A program made the position numbers and the translations under genes. From contig NZ_FUEZ01000004.1 in NCBI RefSeq assembly GCF_900157365.1, positions 2,901,066 through 2,965,065 on the forward strand: a DNA stretch of 64,000 nt, read 5' to 3'. The notes below the pieces were generated by a model. It did not search any database, was not told the DNA's origin, and saw only the letters and a program-made list of their open reading frames with translations. Origin of the DNA: Mycobacterium numidiamassiliense. Lineage in GTDB: Bacteria; Actinomycetota; Actinomycetes; Mycobacteriales; Mycobacteriaceae. Shown in pieces: positions 8,405 through 16,458 of the stretch (within the stretch, counting starts at the first letter, position 1; each line of letters starts with the position of its first letter).

Positions 8405-9511
8405 CTAGCCCGGGGGTCGCTGTCGCTCGGCGGCCGACCCGACCGCGTCGCGCAGCGTGGCGAACCCGCCCTCGCGCAGCCGCTGCGCGATGCCGTCGTG
8501 AATGTGCTTGGGCCACAAGCCCCCTCCGTAGATGAAGCCGGTGTAGCCCTGCAGCAGTGAGGCGCCCGCGGTGATGCGTTCCCAGGCGTCGTCGGCGGTT
8601 TCGATGCCCCCGACGCTGATCAGCACCAGGCGGTCGCCGACCCGGCTGTAGAGCCGCCGCAACACCTCGGTGGCGCGCCGCGCCACCGGCGGCCCCGAGA
8701 TGCCGCCGGCACCGAGCTTGTCGACGTCCGGTGTCAGCAGGCCGTCGCGCGACACGGTCGTATTGGTTGCCACGATGCCGGCCAGGCCCAGTTCGACGGC
8801 CAGGTCGGCGATGTCATCGACGTCGGAATCGGATATGTCCGGGGCGATCTTCACCAGCACGGGCGTCGACGTTTCGGCGAGAACCGCAGCCAAGATCGGC
8901 CGCAGCGACTCGACGGCCTGGAGATCGCGTAGCCCCGGGGTGTTCGGCGAGCTGACATTGACGACCAGATACGACGCCAGCGGCCCGACCAGTCGCGCGC
9001 TGGCCCGGTAGTCGTCTACGGCCGCCTCGGCGGGTGTCGTTTTGGTCTTGCCGATGTTTACCCCGATCGGCACGTCGGCCCGGTGTCGCGCCAGACGCAG
9101 GGCCAGCTCCCCGGCGCCACGGTTGTTGAACCCCATCCGGTTGAGCAGGGCGCGGTCGGCGGGCAGGCGGAACAAGCGGGGAGCGGGGTTACCGGGTTGC
9201 GCGTGTGCAGTGACGGTGCCGACTTCGGCGTAGCCGAAACCCAACGCGCCCCAGGTGGATAGCCCCAGGCCGTCTTTATCGAAGCCGGCGGCCAGGCCGA
9301 GCGGTCCCGGGAAACGCACCCCGAACACCGTGCTGGCCAGGGCGGGGTCGGTCGGACCGAGTAGCCGCTGCAGCAGCCGTCGCGGCACGCCGGCGGCGGT
9401 GGCCACACGCAGCACGGCGAACGCCTGCGTGTGGATGCGCTCGGGCGGCACCTTGAAGAACAATCGGCGCAGCAGTCCGTACACGCGATGACCGCGCCCG
9501 TCCGCCGTCAC
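8405..9511 (-). CDS. pyrD: Dihydroorotate dehydrogenase (class 2)
   Basis: A 368-aa class 2 dihydroorotate dehydrogenase that oxidises dihydroorotate to orotate at the membrane with quinone as acceptor, the fourth step of pyrimidine synthesis. The amphipathic N terminus (YGLLRRLFFKVPPERIH) is the membrane and quinone segment. The catalytic Ser is in VNVSSPNTPGLRDLQ, and FMN phosphate is bound by SVGGIET and GASLLQGYTGFIYGG. GTG at 9511 overlaps the upstream stop (GTGA), which favours it; GTG at 9484 is the alternative and fits other mycobacterial proteins better. It is the last gene of the lppL unit. Confidence 0.93.
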   Translation of the reverse strand: MTADGRGHRVYGLLRRLFFKVPPERIHTQAFAVLRVATAAGVPRRLLQRLLGPTDPALASTVFGVRFPGPLGLAAGFDKDGLGLSTWGALGFGYAEVGTVTAHAQPGNPAPRLFRLPADRALLNRMGFNNRGAGELALRLARHRADVPIGVNIGKTKTTPAEAAVDDYRASARLVGPLASYLVVNVSSPNTPGLRDLQAVESLRPILAAVLAETSTPVLVKIAPDISDSDVDDIADLAVELGLAGIVATNTTVSRDGLLTPDVDKLGAGGISGPPVARRATEVLRRLYSRVGDRLVLISVGGIETADDAWERITAGASLLQGYTGFIYGGGLWPKHIHDGIAQRLREGGFATLRDAVGSAAERQRPPG

Positions 9512-9762
9512 AGTTCCGGCTGATCGGGCTGCTGGCTACTCACTCGAGACTTCTTGCGGCGCAACAACACTCGTCGGCTTCCGTCGGTGTAGAGCCGCAC
9601 CCGGGTCAGTTCCCAGCCTCGGTATTCCGCCTCGATGGACAGTCGGATTGAGGCGCTGAGCCTGGTCACCTCCGGTGGCAGGCGCAGCGGCGCCCACTCG
9701 TATTCGTCGGACATTTCCGTGTCCCAGCCGGCCGGCAGCGCGCTACGCCGCGGCGCGCTCAC
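9508..9762 (-). CDS. DUF5703-family small protein
   Basis: An 84-aa protein with the compact core YEWAPLRLPPEVTRLSASIR and a basic end (RRVLLRRKKSR). It resembles the DUF5703 family that often lies beside pyrD in actinobacteria. No function is known. Its GTG start overlaps the lppL stop and its own stop overlaps the pyrD start, both as GTGA, so the three genes are translationally coupled. Confidence 0.7.
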   Translation of the reverse strand: MSAPRRSALPAGWDTEMSDEYEWAPLRLPPEVTRLSASIRLSIEAEYRGWELTRVRLYTDGSRRVLLRRKKSRVSSQQPDQPEL

Positions 9763-10862
9763 CTGGTTCCCGTCGCATGCTCGATCACCTGAACTCCCGC
9801 ACCGGATCCCGACACCACATACAAGGTGTCCGACGTTTCGTCAAAGGCCAGCGAATTGGGTTGCTGCACAGTTGGGTAATGCACCTTCTCGACAGGAATT
9901 CCGGTTGACAGATCGTAACCAATGACGGTGTTGGTCGCGGTTTGGGACACCCAGGCCAATCCCCGCGAACCGGCCAGTCCGTAGGGCGCGCCGCGCACCG
10001 GGTAGGCCTGCCGCAGGATCAACGGGTCGACACCGTAGACCAGCAGTTCGCCGCCGCGAGTGTCGGCGACCAGCACGCGGCCCAGCGGATCGGCGGCCAA
10101 GGTGGTGGCGCCCTCGCCGGCCCGCAGCGCCTGCTCGGCATGCCCGTCGGCGCCGATCGTCGTCACCGACGTCTGTCCTCGATCCAGAACAACGGACGTA
10201 TTCCCTTGTGTGGCAAGGTAATCGACGCGGGTGAAGATCTTGGTTCGGTTGTCCACAGCCGCGGTGGACGCGCCGCCCGTTGCCTGGGTGGCCAGGACGT
10301 AGACCGCTCCGTCGGCGCTGCCCAGCACCAGCCTGCCGTCCGCGCGGCGGGCGATCGCCGTGAAATCGGTCTGTTGAGCGCCGGCGACATCCACCTGCGC
10401 CGCGTGCCCGGCGGACAGATCCACCACGAAATAACCGCCGTGGGCGGACAGATACACCGCGCCGTGGTCGTCATCGGTCAGCGCGGTCGCCGGCCCCGGC
10501 AGGACGATGGCTTGCGGCGCGGCCTGCCCCGGCCCGAAAAGGGTGAGGCTGGCGGGCTTCGTCGGGTCGGCGCCGGGGGTGAGCACCGCCAGTTGGTGGG
10601 TGCCGCCGTCGAACACCGCGACCGCGGCATGTCCGGCCAGCGGTCGCACTGCGCCGGCCGGATTCTGGGACACCGGCGGCGACTCGGCCGGTCGCGCCGG
10701 TTCAATCGTGCGGGGGGTGGTGTCCAGCGGACTGCGCGAGCATCCAGCGATCAGCGTCAGCAAAAGGGCAAGAACAACCAGATAGCTCGGAACGCGATGT
10801 TCCTTGCCCTTTTCTGATGGCAGCAACGAATAGCCTTCGATCGCCGAACGTGAAGTTGACAT
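9759..10862 (-). CDS. lppL: Lipoprotein LppL (predicted beta-propeller)
   Basis: A 367-aa lipoprotein matching LppL (Rv2138). The lipobox is LTLIAGC, with the Cys about residue 41 from the ATG at 10862; a TTG at 10826 would give a more typical 29-residue signal peptide up to Cys. The mature part consists of repeated strands of about 40 residues (for example DPLGRVLVADTRGGELLVYG and GLAGSRGLAWVSQTATNTVIGY), typical of a YncE/NHL-like beta-propeller displayed on the outer face of the membrane. Ligand is unknown. Divergent from the next gene over a 74-nt gap. Confidence 0.85.
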   Translation of the reverse strand: MSTSRSAIEGYSLLPSEKGKEHRVPSYLVVLALLLTLIAGCSRSPLDTTPRTIEPARPAESPPVSQNPAGAVRPLAGHAAVAVFDGGTHQLAVLTPGADPTKPASLTLFGPGQAAPQAIVLPGPATALTDDDHGAVYLSAHGGYFVVDLSAGHAAQVDVAGAQQTDFTAIARRADGRLVLGSADGAVYVLATQATGGASTAAVDNRTKIFTRVDYLATQGNTSVVLDRGQTSVTTIGADGHAEQALRAGEGATTLAADPLGRVLVADTRGGELLVYGVDPLILRQAYPVRGAPYGLAGSRGLAWVSQTATNTVIGYDLSTGIPVEKVHYPTVQQPNSLAFDETSDTLYVVSGSGAGVQVIEHATGTR

Positions 10863-10936
10863 TGTAAGGAACGCTTACGCATCCAATATGGCCATGTCGA
10901 GCACATCCGACCGTACTGGCGAGGTATGGTCAGATC

Positions 10937-11239
10937 ATGACCGTCATCGTTGACCGTCCTACCACTGATGGGGAGTTTGCTGTCGAAGACATTTCGACAG
11001 GCATCTTTGCCAGCGGATATGGACAAGTCGGTGATGGACGCAGCTTTTCCTTCCACATTGAACACCGCTCGCTCGTCGTCGAAGTTTACCGGCCGCGTCT
11101 TTCCGGCCCGGTTCCTCAGGTCGAGGACGTCGTCGCGAAGGCGGTCCGCAGCCTGGTCGATCTAGACCTCACCGACGAGCGCAGCCTGACCGCGGCGGTC
11201 CGCGACGCGGTCGCCCGTGCGATGCCCGTCGTGCGCTGA
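10937..11239 (+). CDS. Conserved hypothetical protein (Rv2137c-like)
   Basis: A 100-aa soluble protein that I recognise only by position and general pattern as the Rv2137c homologue. It begins MTVIVDRPTTDGEFAVEDIS and ends with a helical segment rich in Asp, Arg and Val. No motif or signal is visible. In M. tuberculosis the uppP (bacA) gene lies between this gene and the mutase-family gene, but here only 37 nt separate them. Confidence 0.65.
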   Translation: MTVIVDRPTTDGEFAVEDISTGIFASGYGQVGDGRSFSFHIEHRSLVVEVYRPRLSGPVPQVEDVVAKAVRSLVDLDLTDERSLTAAVRDAVARAMPVVR

Positions 11240-11276
11240 TCAGTCCCCGTTCGCCACACCCGGTACGGTCGTCGTC

Positions 11277-12005
11277 GTGACAGTCATCCTGTTGCGCCAC
11301 GGTCGGTCGACCTCGAACACCGCTGGCGTGTTGGCCGGCCGGTCCGAGGGCGTCGACCTGGATGACAAGGGTCGCGAGCAGGCCGCCGGGCTGATCGATC
11401 GGATCGGCGACCTGCCGATCAAGGCGCTGATCTGTTCCCCGCTGCTGCGCTGCCGCCGCACGGTCGAGCCCCTGGCCGAGTCGCTGAGTCTCGAGCCGGT
11501 AATCGAGGAACGGATCGCCGAGGTCGACTACGGCGAGTGGACCGGCCGCAAAATCGCCGAGTTGGGCAAGGAGCCGCTGTGGCGGGTGGTGCAGGCCCAT
11601 CCCAGCGCCGCGGTGTTCCCCGGCGGCGAAGGTCTGGCTCAGGTGCAGGCGCGCGCTGTCGCCGCGGTCCGGGAGCACGACCGGCGGCTGGCCGCTGAGC
11701 ACGACGGCGACGCGCTCTGGGTGGCTTGTACTCACGGCGACGTGATCAAGGCTTTGATCGCCGATGCCTACGGCATCCACTTGGACGGCTTCCAGCGCGT
11801 CACCGCCGACCCCGCATCGGTCAGTGTGATCCGGTACACAGAGCTGCGTCCGTTCGTATTGCACGTCAACCACACCGGCGCCCGGCTGTCCGCGGCGCTG
11901 CGCGCCGGCCCCCCGCCCAAAAGCGAGCCCCAGGGCGACAAATCCGAAGAGCCGCAAGGCCAGACAGCGTCAAGCGACGCGGTCGTCGGCGGCTCCACCG
12001 ACTAA
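11277..12005 (+). CDS. Histidine phosphatase / phosphoglycerate-mutase-like protein
   Basis: A 242-aa branch 1 histidine-phosphatase superfamily protein (Rv2135c type). The phospho-histidine motif is LLRHGRSTSN near residue 8, with the second His in ACTHGDVIKA. The C-terminal tail from about residue 205 is low-complexity (Pro, Lys, Ser, Gln). Family members are phosphatases more often than true mutases. GTG at 11277 begins TVILLRHGRS, the expected start; an upstream in-frame start would add about 20 residues without similarity. Followed closely by the DUF3090 gene. Confidence 0.85.
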   Translation: MTVILLRHGRSTSNTAGVLAGRSEGVDLDDKGREQAAGLIDRIGDLPIKALICSPLLRCRRTVEPLAESLSLEPVIEERIAEVDYGEWTGRKIAELGKEPLWRVVQAHPSAAVFPGGEGLAQVQARAVAAVREHDRRLAAEHDGDALWVACTHGDVIKALIADAYGIHLDGFQRVTADPASVSVIRYTELRPFVLHVNHTGARLSAALRAGPPPKSEPQGDKSEEPQGQTASSDAVVGGSTD

Positions 12006-12068
12006 TTCCGCGGCGGCGATCGGATCGAATCGCATTGCGACGCCAACTGCCGGTATTTTGGAAGTGCC

Positions 12069-12656
12069 ATGGCCCGCGCAATTCATGTCTTCCGCACACC
12101 CGACCGCTTCGTGGCCGGGACTGTTGGCCAGCCCGGAAACCGAACCTTCTACGTTCAGGCGGTACACGACGCTCGTGTGGTGTCGGTGGTGCTGGAGAAG
12201 CAACAGGTCGCGGTGCTCGCCGAACGAATCGGGGCGCTGCTGATCGAGGTGAATCGGCGGTTCGGCACACCCGTGCCGCCCGAGCCCTCCGAAGTCGAGG
12301 ACCTCGACCCGCTCGTCACCCCGGTCGATGCGGAGTTTCGGGTCGGGACCATGGGCCTGGGGTGGGACTCGGAGGCACAGACGGTGGTGGTCGAATTGCT
12401 GGCCGTGACCGACGCCGAGTTCGACGCCTCGGTCGTGCTCGACGACACCGACGAGGGGCCCGACGCGGTGCGGGTGTTCCTGACGCCGGAGTCGGCGCGG
12501 CAGTTCGCCACCCGGTCCAACCGCGTCATCTCGGCGGGACGTCCGCCATGCCCGCTGTGCGACGAACCGCTGGACCCCGAGGGCCACATCTGCGCACGTA
12601 CCAACGGCTACAAGCGCAGCGCGCTGCTCGGGTCCACCGATGACCCCGAGGACTGA
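12069..12656 (+). CDS. DUF3090-family protein
   Basis: A 195-aa actinobacterial DUF3090 protein (Rv2134c type) of unknown function. It starts MARAIHVFRTPDRFVAGTVG and ends with a four-ligand, zinc-ribbon-like cluster CPLCDEPLDPEGHIC. It overlaps the following SCO1664-type gene by 17 nt and the pair is conserved together across actinobacteria, suggesting that the products work together. Its RBS is weak, and the ATG at 12069 fits the family start. Confidence 0.85.
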   Translation: MARAIHVFRTPDRFVAGTVGQPGNRTFYVQAVHDARVVSVVLEKQQVAVLAERIGALLIEVNRRFGTPVPPEPSEVEDLDPLVTPVDAEFRVGTMGLGWDSEAQTVVVELLAVTDAEFDASVVLDDTDEGPDAVRVFLTPESARQFATRSNRVISAGRPPCPLCDEPLDPEGHICARTNGYKRSALLGSTDDPED

Positions 12657-13455
12657 CGATCGCGAGGTCCTGGCCAACGGCGAGCTGACGATCCTCGGAC
12701 GCATCCGCTCGGCCAGTAACGCGACGTTTCTGTGCGAGGCCGCGTGCGGCGATTCGACCGTGCACTGCGTCTACAAGCCGGTCTCCGGTGAAGCGCCGCT
12801 GTGGGATTTCCCGGACGGAACGTTGGCGGGCCGCGAACTCGGCGCCTACCTGGTCTCGGCACATTTGGGCTGGAACATCGTGCCTTACACCATCATTCGT
12901 CACGGTCCCGCGGGCCCCGGCATGTTGCAGCTGTGGGTGCAGCAACCCGGCGACACCGCCGACTCCGAACCAAGGCCCGGCCCCGACCCGGTCGACCTGT
13001 TTCCCGCCGACAAGGTGCAGCCGGGTTATCTGCCGGTGCTGCGGGCCTACGACTACGCCGGCGACGAGGTCACCCTGATGCACGCCGACGACATCAGGTT
13101 GCGGCGGATGGCGGTGTTCGACGTGCTGATCAACAACGCCGATCGCAAGGGCGGCCACGTGCTGCGCGACCTTGACGGCCACATCTACGGGGTCGACCAC
13201 GGGGTGTGCCTGCACGTGGAGAACAAACTGCGGACGGTGTTGTGGGGCTGGGCGGGTAAGCCGATCGACGACAAACTGCTCGAGGCGGTCGCCAGGCTCG
13301 CCGACGCCCTGCCCGGCGAGCTGGGCGACCAGTTGGACGGGCAGATCACCCGCGCCGAAATCGCGGCATTGCGCAGGCGCGCGGACACGCTGCTGGACGA
13401 CCCGGTCATGCCGTCGCCCAACCGGCACCGCCCCATTCCCTGGCCGGCGTTCTAG
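12640..13455 (+). CDS. SCO1664-family protein (PI3/PI4-kinase-like fold)
   Basis: A 271-aa protein of the SCO1664 family (Rv2133c type), distantly related to phosphatidylinositol 3/4-kinase-like catalytic domains. Kinase-like motifs are FDVLINNADRKGGHVL (catalytic-loop-like, with Asn and Asp) and YGVDHGVCLH (DFG-like). Substrate is unknown and activity is not shown by the sequence alone. The start ATGACCCCGAGGACT overlaps the DUF3090 gene by 17 nt, so the two are coupled. cysQ follows after 31 nt. Confidence 0.8.
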   Translation: MTPRTDDREVLANGELTILGRIRSASNATFLCEAACGDSTVHCVYKPVSGEAPLWDFPDGTLAGRELGAYLVSAHLGWNIVPYTIIRHGPAGPGMLQLWVQQPGDTADSEPRPGPDPVDLFPADKVQPGYLPVLRAYDYAGDEVTLMHADDIRLRRMAVFDVLINNADRKGGHVLRDLDGHIYGVDHGVCLHVENKLRTVLWGWAGKPIDDKLLEAVARLADALPGELGDQLDGQITRAEIAALRRRADTLLDDPVMPSPNRHRPIPWPAF

Positions 13456-13486
13456 GGCACGCCGTGCCGTCGGCGATACTGAAGCG

Positions 13487-14275
13487 GTGAGCCCAGCTGC
13501 CGACGAGATGACCGATGCCGCACTGGCCGCCGATCTCGCCGCCGATGCGGGCGAGTTGCTGCTCAAGGTGCGAGAGCAGGTCGGTTTCGGACATCCCTGG
13601 CATCTCGGCGACGCAGGGGACAGCCTGGCCAACGAGCTGATCCTGCGCCGGCTGCGAGCCGAGCGGCCCGGCGACGCGGTCCTCAGCGAGGAGGCCTACG
13701 ACGATCTGGTCCGGCTGCAGTCCGACCGGGTGTGGATCATCGACCCGTTGGACGGCACCCGCGAGTTCTCCACACCGGGTCGCGACGATTGGGCGGTACA
13801 CATCGCGCTGTGGCAGCGGCCCACCGACGGGCAGCGCGAAATCACCGACGCGGCAGTGTCTTTGCCCGCGCGCGGCAACATCGTGTATCGCAGCGACACG
13901 GTCACCGACGGTGCTGCGCGGGCCGGCATTCCGCATACCCTGCGTATCGCCGTGAGCGCCACCCGGCCACCGGCCGTGCTGCACCGGATGCGGCAGGCGC
14001 TGGCCATCCAGCCGGTGGCGATCGGGTCCGCGGGTGCCAAAGCGATGGCGATCATCGACGGCGACGTGGACGCCTATCTGCACGCAGGCGGTCAATGGGA
14101 GTGGGATTCGGCGGCGCCGGCCGGCGTGGTGATGGCCGCCGGCATGCACGCGTCGCGGCTCGATGGTTCACCGATGCGCTACAACCAGCCCGACCCTTAC
14201 CTGCCCGACTTCGTGATGTGCCGGGCCGAGCTGGCGCCGATCCTGCTCGGTGCCATCCGCGACGCGTGGCGTTAG
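13487..14275 (+). CDS. cysQ: 3'-phosphoadenosine 5'-phosphate phosphatase CysQ
   Basis: A 262-aa inositol-monophosphatase-superfamily enzyme (Rv2131c). CysQ dephosphorylates PAP to AMP, and also fructose 1,6-bisphosphate and inositol phosphates in vitro, clearing the by-product of sulfation. The metal-binding motifs are present: SEEAYDD, WIIDPLDGTREFSTPG and the C-terminal WEWDSAAPAGVVMAAG. GTG at 13487 starts SPAADEMTDAALAADLAADA, matching M. tuberculosis CysQ. It is followed by mshC after 24 nt, placing sulfur metabolism and mycothiol synthesis together. Confidence 0.93.
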   Translation: MSPAADEMTDAALAADLAADAGELLLKVREQVGFGHPWHLGDAGDSLANELILRRLRAERPGDAVLSEEAYDDLVRLQSDRVWIIDPLDGTREFSTPGRDDWAVHIALWQRPTDGQREITDAAVSLPARGNIVYRSDTVTDGAARAGIPHTLRIAVSATRPPAVLHRMRQALAIQPVAIGSAGAKAMAIIDGDVDAYLHAGGQWEWDSAAPAGVVMAAGMHASRLDGSPMRYNQPDPYLPDFVMCRAELAPILLGAIRDAWR

Positions 14276-14299
14276 CCGGCTGGGCCTAAAGTCGAGGGC

Positions 14300-15535
14300 A
14301 TGCAGTCGTGGCCCTCCGCACCGGTGCCGGCGTTACCGGGACGCGGCCCCGACCTTCGGCTCTACGACACCTCTGACCGGCAAGTCCGCCCGGTGGCGCC
14401 CGGATCGACCGCCTCGATGTACGTCTGCGGCATTACGCCGTACGACGCCACCCACCTGGGCCACGCGGCTACCTACGTGGCGTTCGACCTCGTCCATCGC
14501 CAATGGCTGGACCTCGGGCGCGACGTGCATTACGTGCAGAACGTCACCGACGTCGACGATCCGCTGTTCGAGCGGGCCGCCCGTGACGGGGTGGACTGGC
14601 GTGAACTCGGCGATCGTGAGGTCGCCCTGTTCCGCGAGGACATGGCCGCGCTGCGGGTGCTGCCGCCCAGCGAGTACGTGGGGGCCACCGAAGCGATCCC
14701 GGAAGTGGTCGAACTCGTCGAGAAGATGCTGGCCTCCGGCGCGGCGTACGTCGTCGACGACGAGTATGCGGATGTCTACTACCGGGCGGATGCCACACCC
14801 CAGTTCGGCTACGAGTCGGGCTATGACCGCGACACCATGCTGCGGTTGTCCGCCGAGCGTGGCGGCGACCCGGAGCGGCCCGGCAAGACCGACGAACTCG
14901 ACGTGGTGCTGTGGCGGGCCGTGCGGCCCGGCGAACCCAGTTGGTCCTCGCCGTTCGGCGACGGGCGGCCCGGTTGGCACGTGGAATGCGCGGCGATCGC
15001 GCTCAGCCGCATCGGCAGCGGGCTCGACATTCAGGGCGGTGGCAGCGACCTGATCTTCCCGCATCACGAATTCACCGCCGCGCACGCCGAATGTGTAAGC
15101 AACGAACGGAGATTCGCTCGGCATTACGTTCATGCCGGGATGATCGGCTGGGACGGGCACAAGATGTCGAAGAGCCGCGGCAACCTGGTGCTGGTGTCCC
15201 GGCTGCGCGCCGAAGGAGTTGAGTCGGCGGCCATTCGCTTGGGGCTGCTGGCCGGGCATTACCGGGCGGACAGGTCATGGAGCCAGCAGGTGCTCGACGA
15301 CGCGATCGCCCGGCTGGATCATTGGCGCACCGCCACGGCGCTGCCGGCAGGCCCGGACGCTACCGACGCGATCGCCCGAGTCCGCCAGTACCTGGCTGAC
15401 GATCTCGACACACCGAAAGCGCTTGCCGCACTTGATGGCTGGGCCACCGATGCCCTGGAATACGGTGGGCACGATGCGGACGCCCCGCGGCTGGTGGCCA
15501 CCGCGATCGATGCCCTGCTCGGGGTGGGCTTGTAG
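14300..15535 (+). CDS. mshC: Mycothiol ligase MshC (cysteinyl-GlcN-Ins ligase)
   Basis: A 411-aa CysRS-like ligase that adds cysteine to GlcN-inositol using ATP, the penultimate step of mycothiol synthesis. The class I signature is ITPYDATHLGHAATY (HIGH equivalent HLGH) and the KMSKS motif is exactly HKMSKSRGN. Zinc-binding Cys is in YVCGITPYD, with HVECAAIA and HHEFTAAHAEC further on. It is shorter than CysRS because it lacks the tRNA anticodon-binding end, which separates it from cysS. ATG at 14300. Confidence 0.95.
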   Translation: MQSWPSAPVPALPGRGPDLRLYDTSDRQVRPVAPGSTASMYVCGITPYDATHLGHAATYVAFDLVHRQWLDLGRDVHYVQNVTDVDDPLFERAARDGVDWRELGDREVALFREDMAALRVLPPSEYVGATEAIPEVVELVEKMLASGAAYVVDDEYADVYYRADATPQFGYESGYDRDTMLRLSAERGGDPERPGKTDELDVVLWRAVRPGEPSWSSPFGDGRPGWHVECAAIALSRIGSGLDIQGGGSDLIFPHHEFTAAHAECVSNERRFARHYVHAGMIGWDGHKMSKSRGNLVLVSRLRAEGVESAAIRLGLLAGHYRADRSWSQQVLDDAIARLDHWRTATALPAGPDATDAIARVRQYLADDLDTPKALAALDGWATDALEYGGHDADAPRLVATAIDALLGVGL

Positions 15536-15569
15536 TCGAGGTTCCGGCACAGGGGTACGTTGTCGGAAC

Positions 15570-16451
15570 ATGACATCGCTGCAGGACAAAGTCATCTTCA
15601 TCACCGGTGGCGCCAGGGGGATCGGCGCCGAGGTTGCTAAGCGACTGCGCAACAAGGGCGCCAAGCTTGTATTGACCGACCTCGACAAAGACGCGCTGGA
15701 GACTTTCGCAATCCAGCTCGGCGGCGTCGAGCATGTGCTCCCCATCGCCGCCGACGTGCGCGACCTGCCCGCGATGCAGGCGGCGGCCGAGCAGGCCGTC
15801 GAACGCTTCGGCGGCATCGACGTCGTCGTGGCCAATGCCGGCATCGCCAGCTACGGCTCCGTGCTGCAAGCCGATCCCGAAGCGGTCAAGCGGGTGCTCG
15901 ACGTCAACCTGCTCGGCGTCTTCCACACCGTGCGCGCCACGCTGCCCGCCGTGATCGAACGACGCGGCTACGTGCTGATCGTCTCGTCGCTGGCGGCGTT
16001 TGCCGCGGCCCCCGGCATGGCGCCCTACGACATGTCGAAGGCCGGCAACGAGCATCTGGCGAACTCGCTGCGGCTCGAGGTCGCCCATCTGGGCGTGCGC
16101 GTCGGTGTGGCACACATGTCGTGGATCGACACCGCCCTGGTCCGCGACAGCAAGGCCGACCTGCCGTCTTTCCAGCAGCAGCTCGCCTCGCTGCCGTGGC
16201 CGCTGAACAAGACGACCTCGGTGGACAAGTGCGCGACGGCCTTTGTCGAGGGCATCGAGGGCCGCAAAGAGCGCGTGTACTGCCCGCGGTGGGTGGCCCT
16301 GTTCCGCTGGCTCAAGCCGGTGCTGTCCACTCCCATCGGTGAATTCCCGGTCCGCAGAACCGCAGGCGCACTCATGACCCAGATGGACGCCGAAGTCGCC
16401 GCGCTCGGTCGCTCCACGAGCGCCTACAACGAGGAACTACGCAAGCCCTAG
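15570..16451 (+). CDS. Short-chain dehydrogenase/reductase (Rv2129c-like)
   Basis: A 293-aa classical SDR, the same length as Rv2129c. NAD(P)-binding TGGARGIGAEVAKRL, the NAG motif in ANAGIASYG, the catalytic Ser in VSSLAAF and Tyr-x3-Lys in YDMSKAGNE are all present. The C-terminal extension (about residues 210-293) contains hydrophobic, basic stretches seen in lipid- or steroid-type SDRs. Substrate is unknown. ATG at 15570; the frame runs upstream through the end of mshC but that part is a shadow. It converges on ansP1. Confidence 0.9.
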   Translation: MTSLQDKVIFITGGARGIGAEVAKRLRNKGAKLVLTDLDKDALETFAIQLGGVEHVLPIAADVRDLPAMQAAAEQAVERFGGIDVVVANAGIASYGSVLQADPEAVKRVLDVNLLGVFHTVRATLPAVIERRGYVLIVSSLAAFAAAPGMAPYDMSKAGNEHLANSLRLEVAHLGVRVGVAHMSWIDTALVRDSKADLPSFQQQLASLPWPLNKTTSVDKCATAFVEGIEGRKERVYCPRWVALFRWLKPVLSTPIGEFPVRRTAGALMTQMDAEVAALGRSTSAYNEELRKP

Positions 16452-16458
16452 CGACCGC

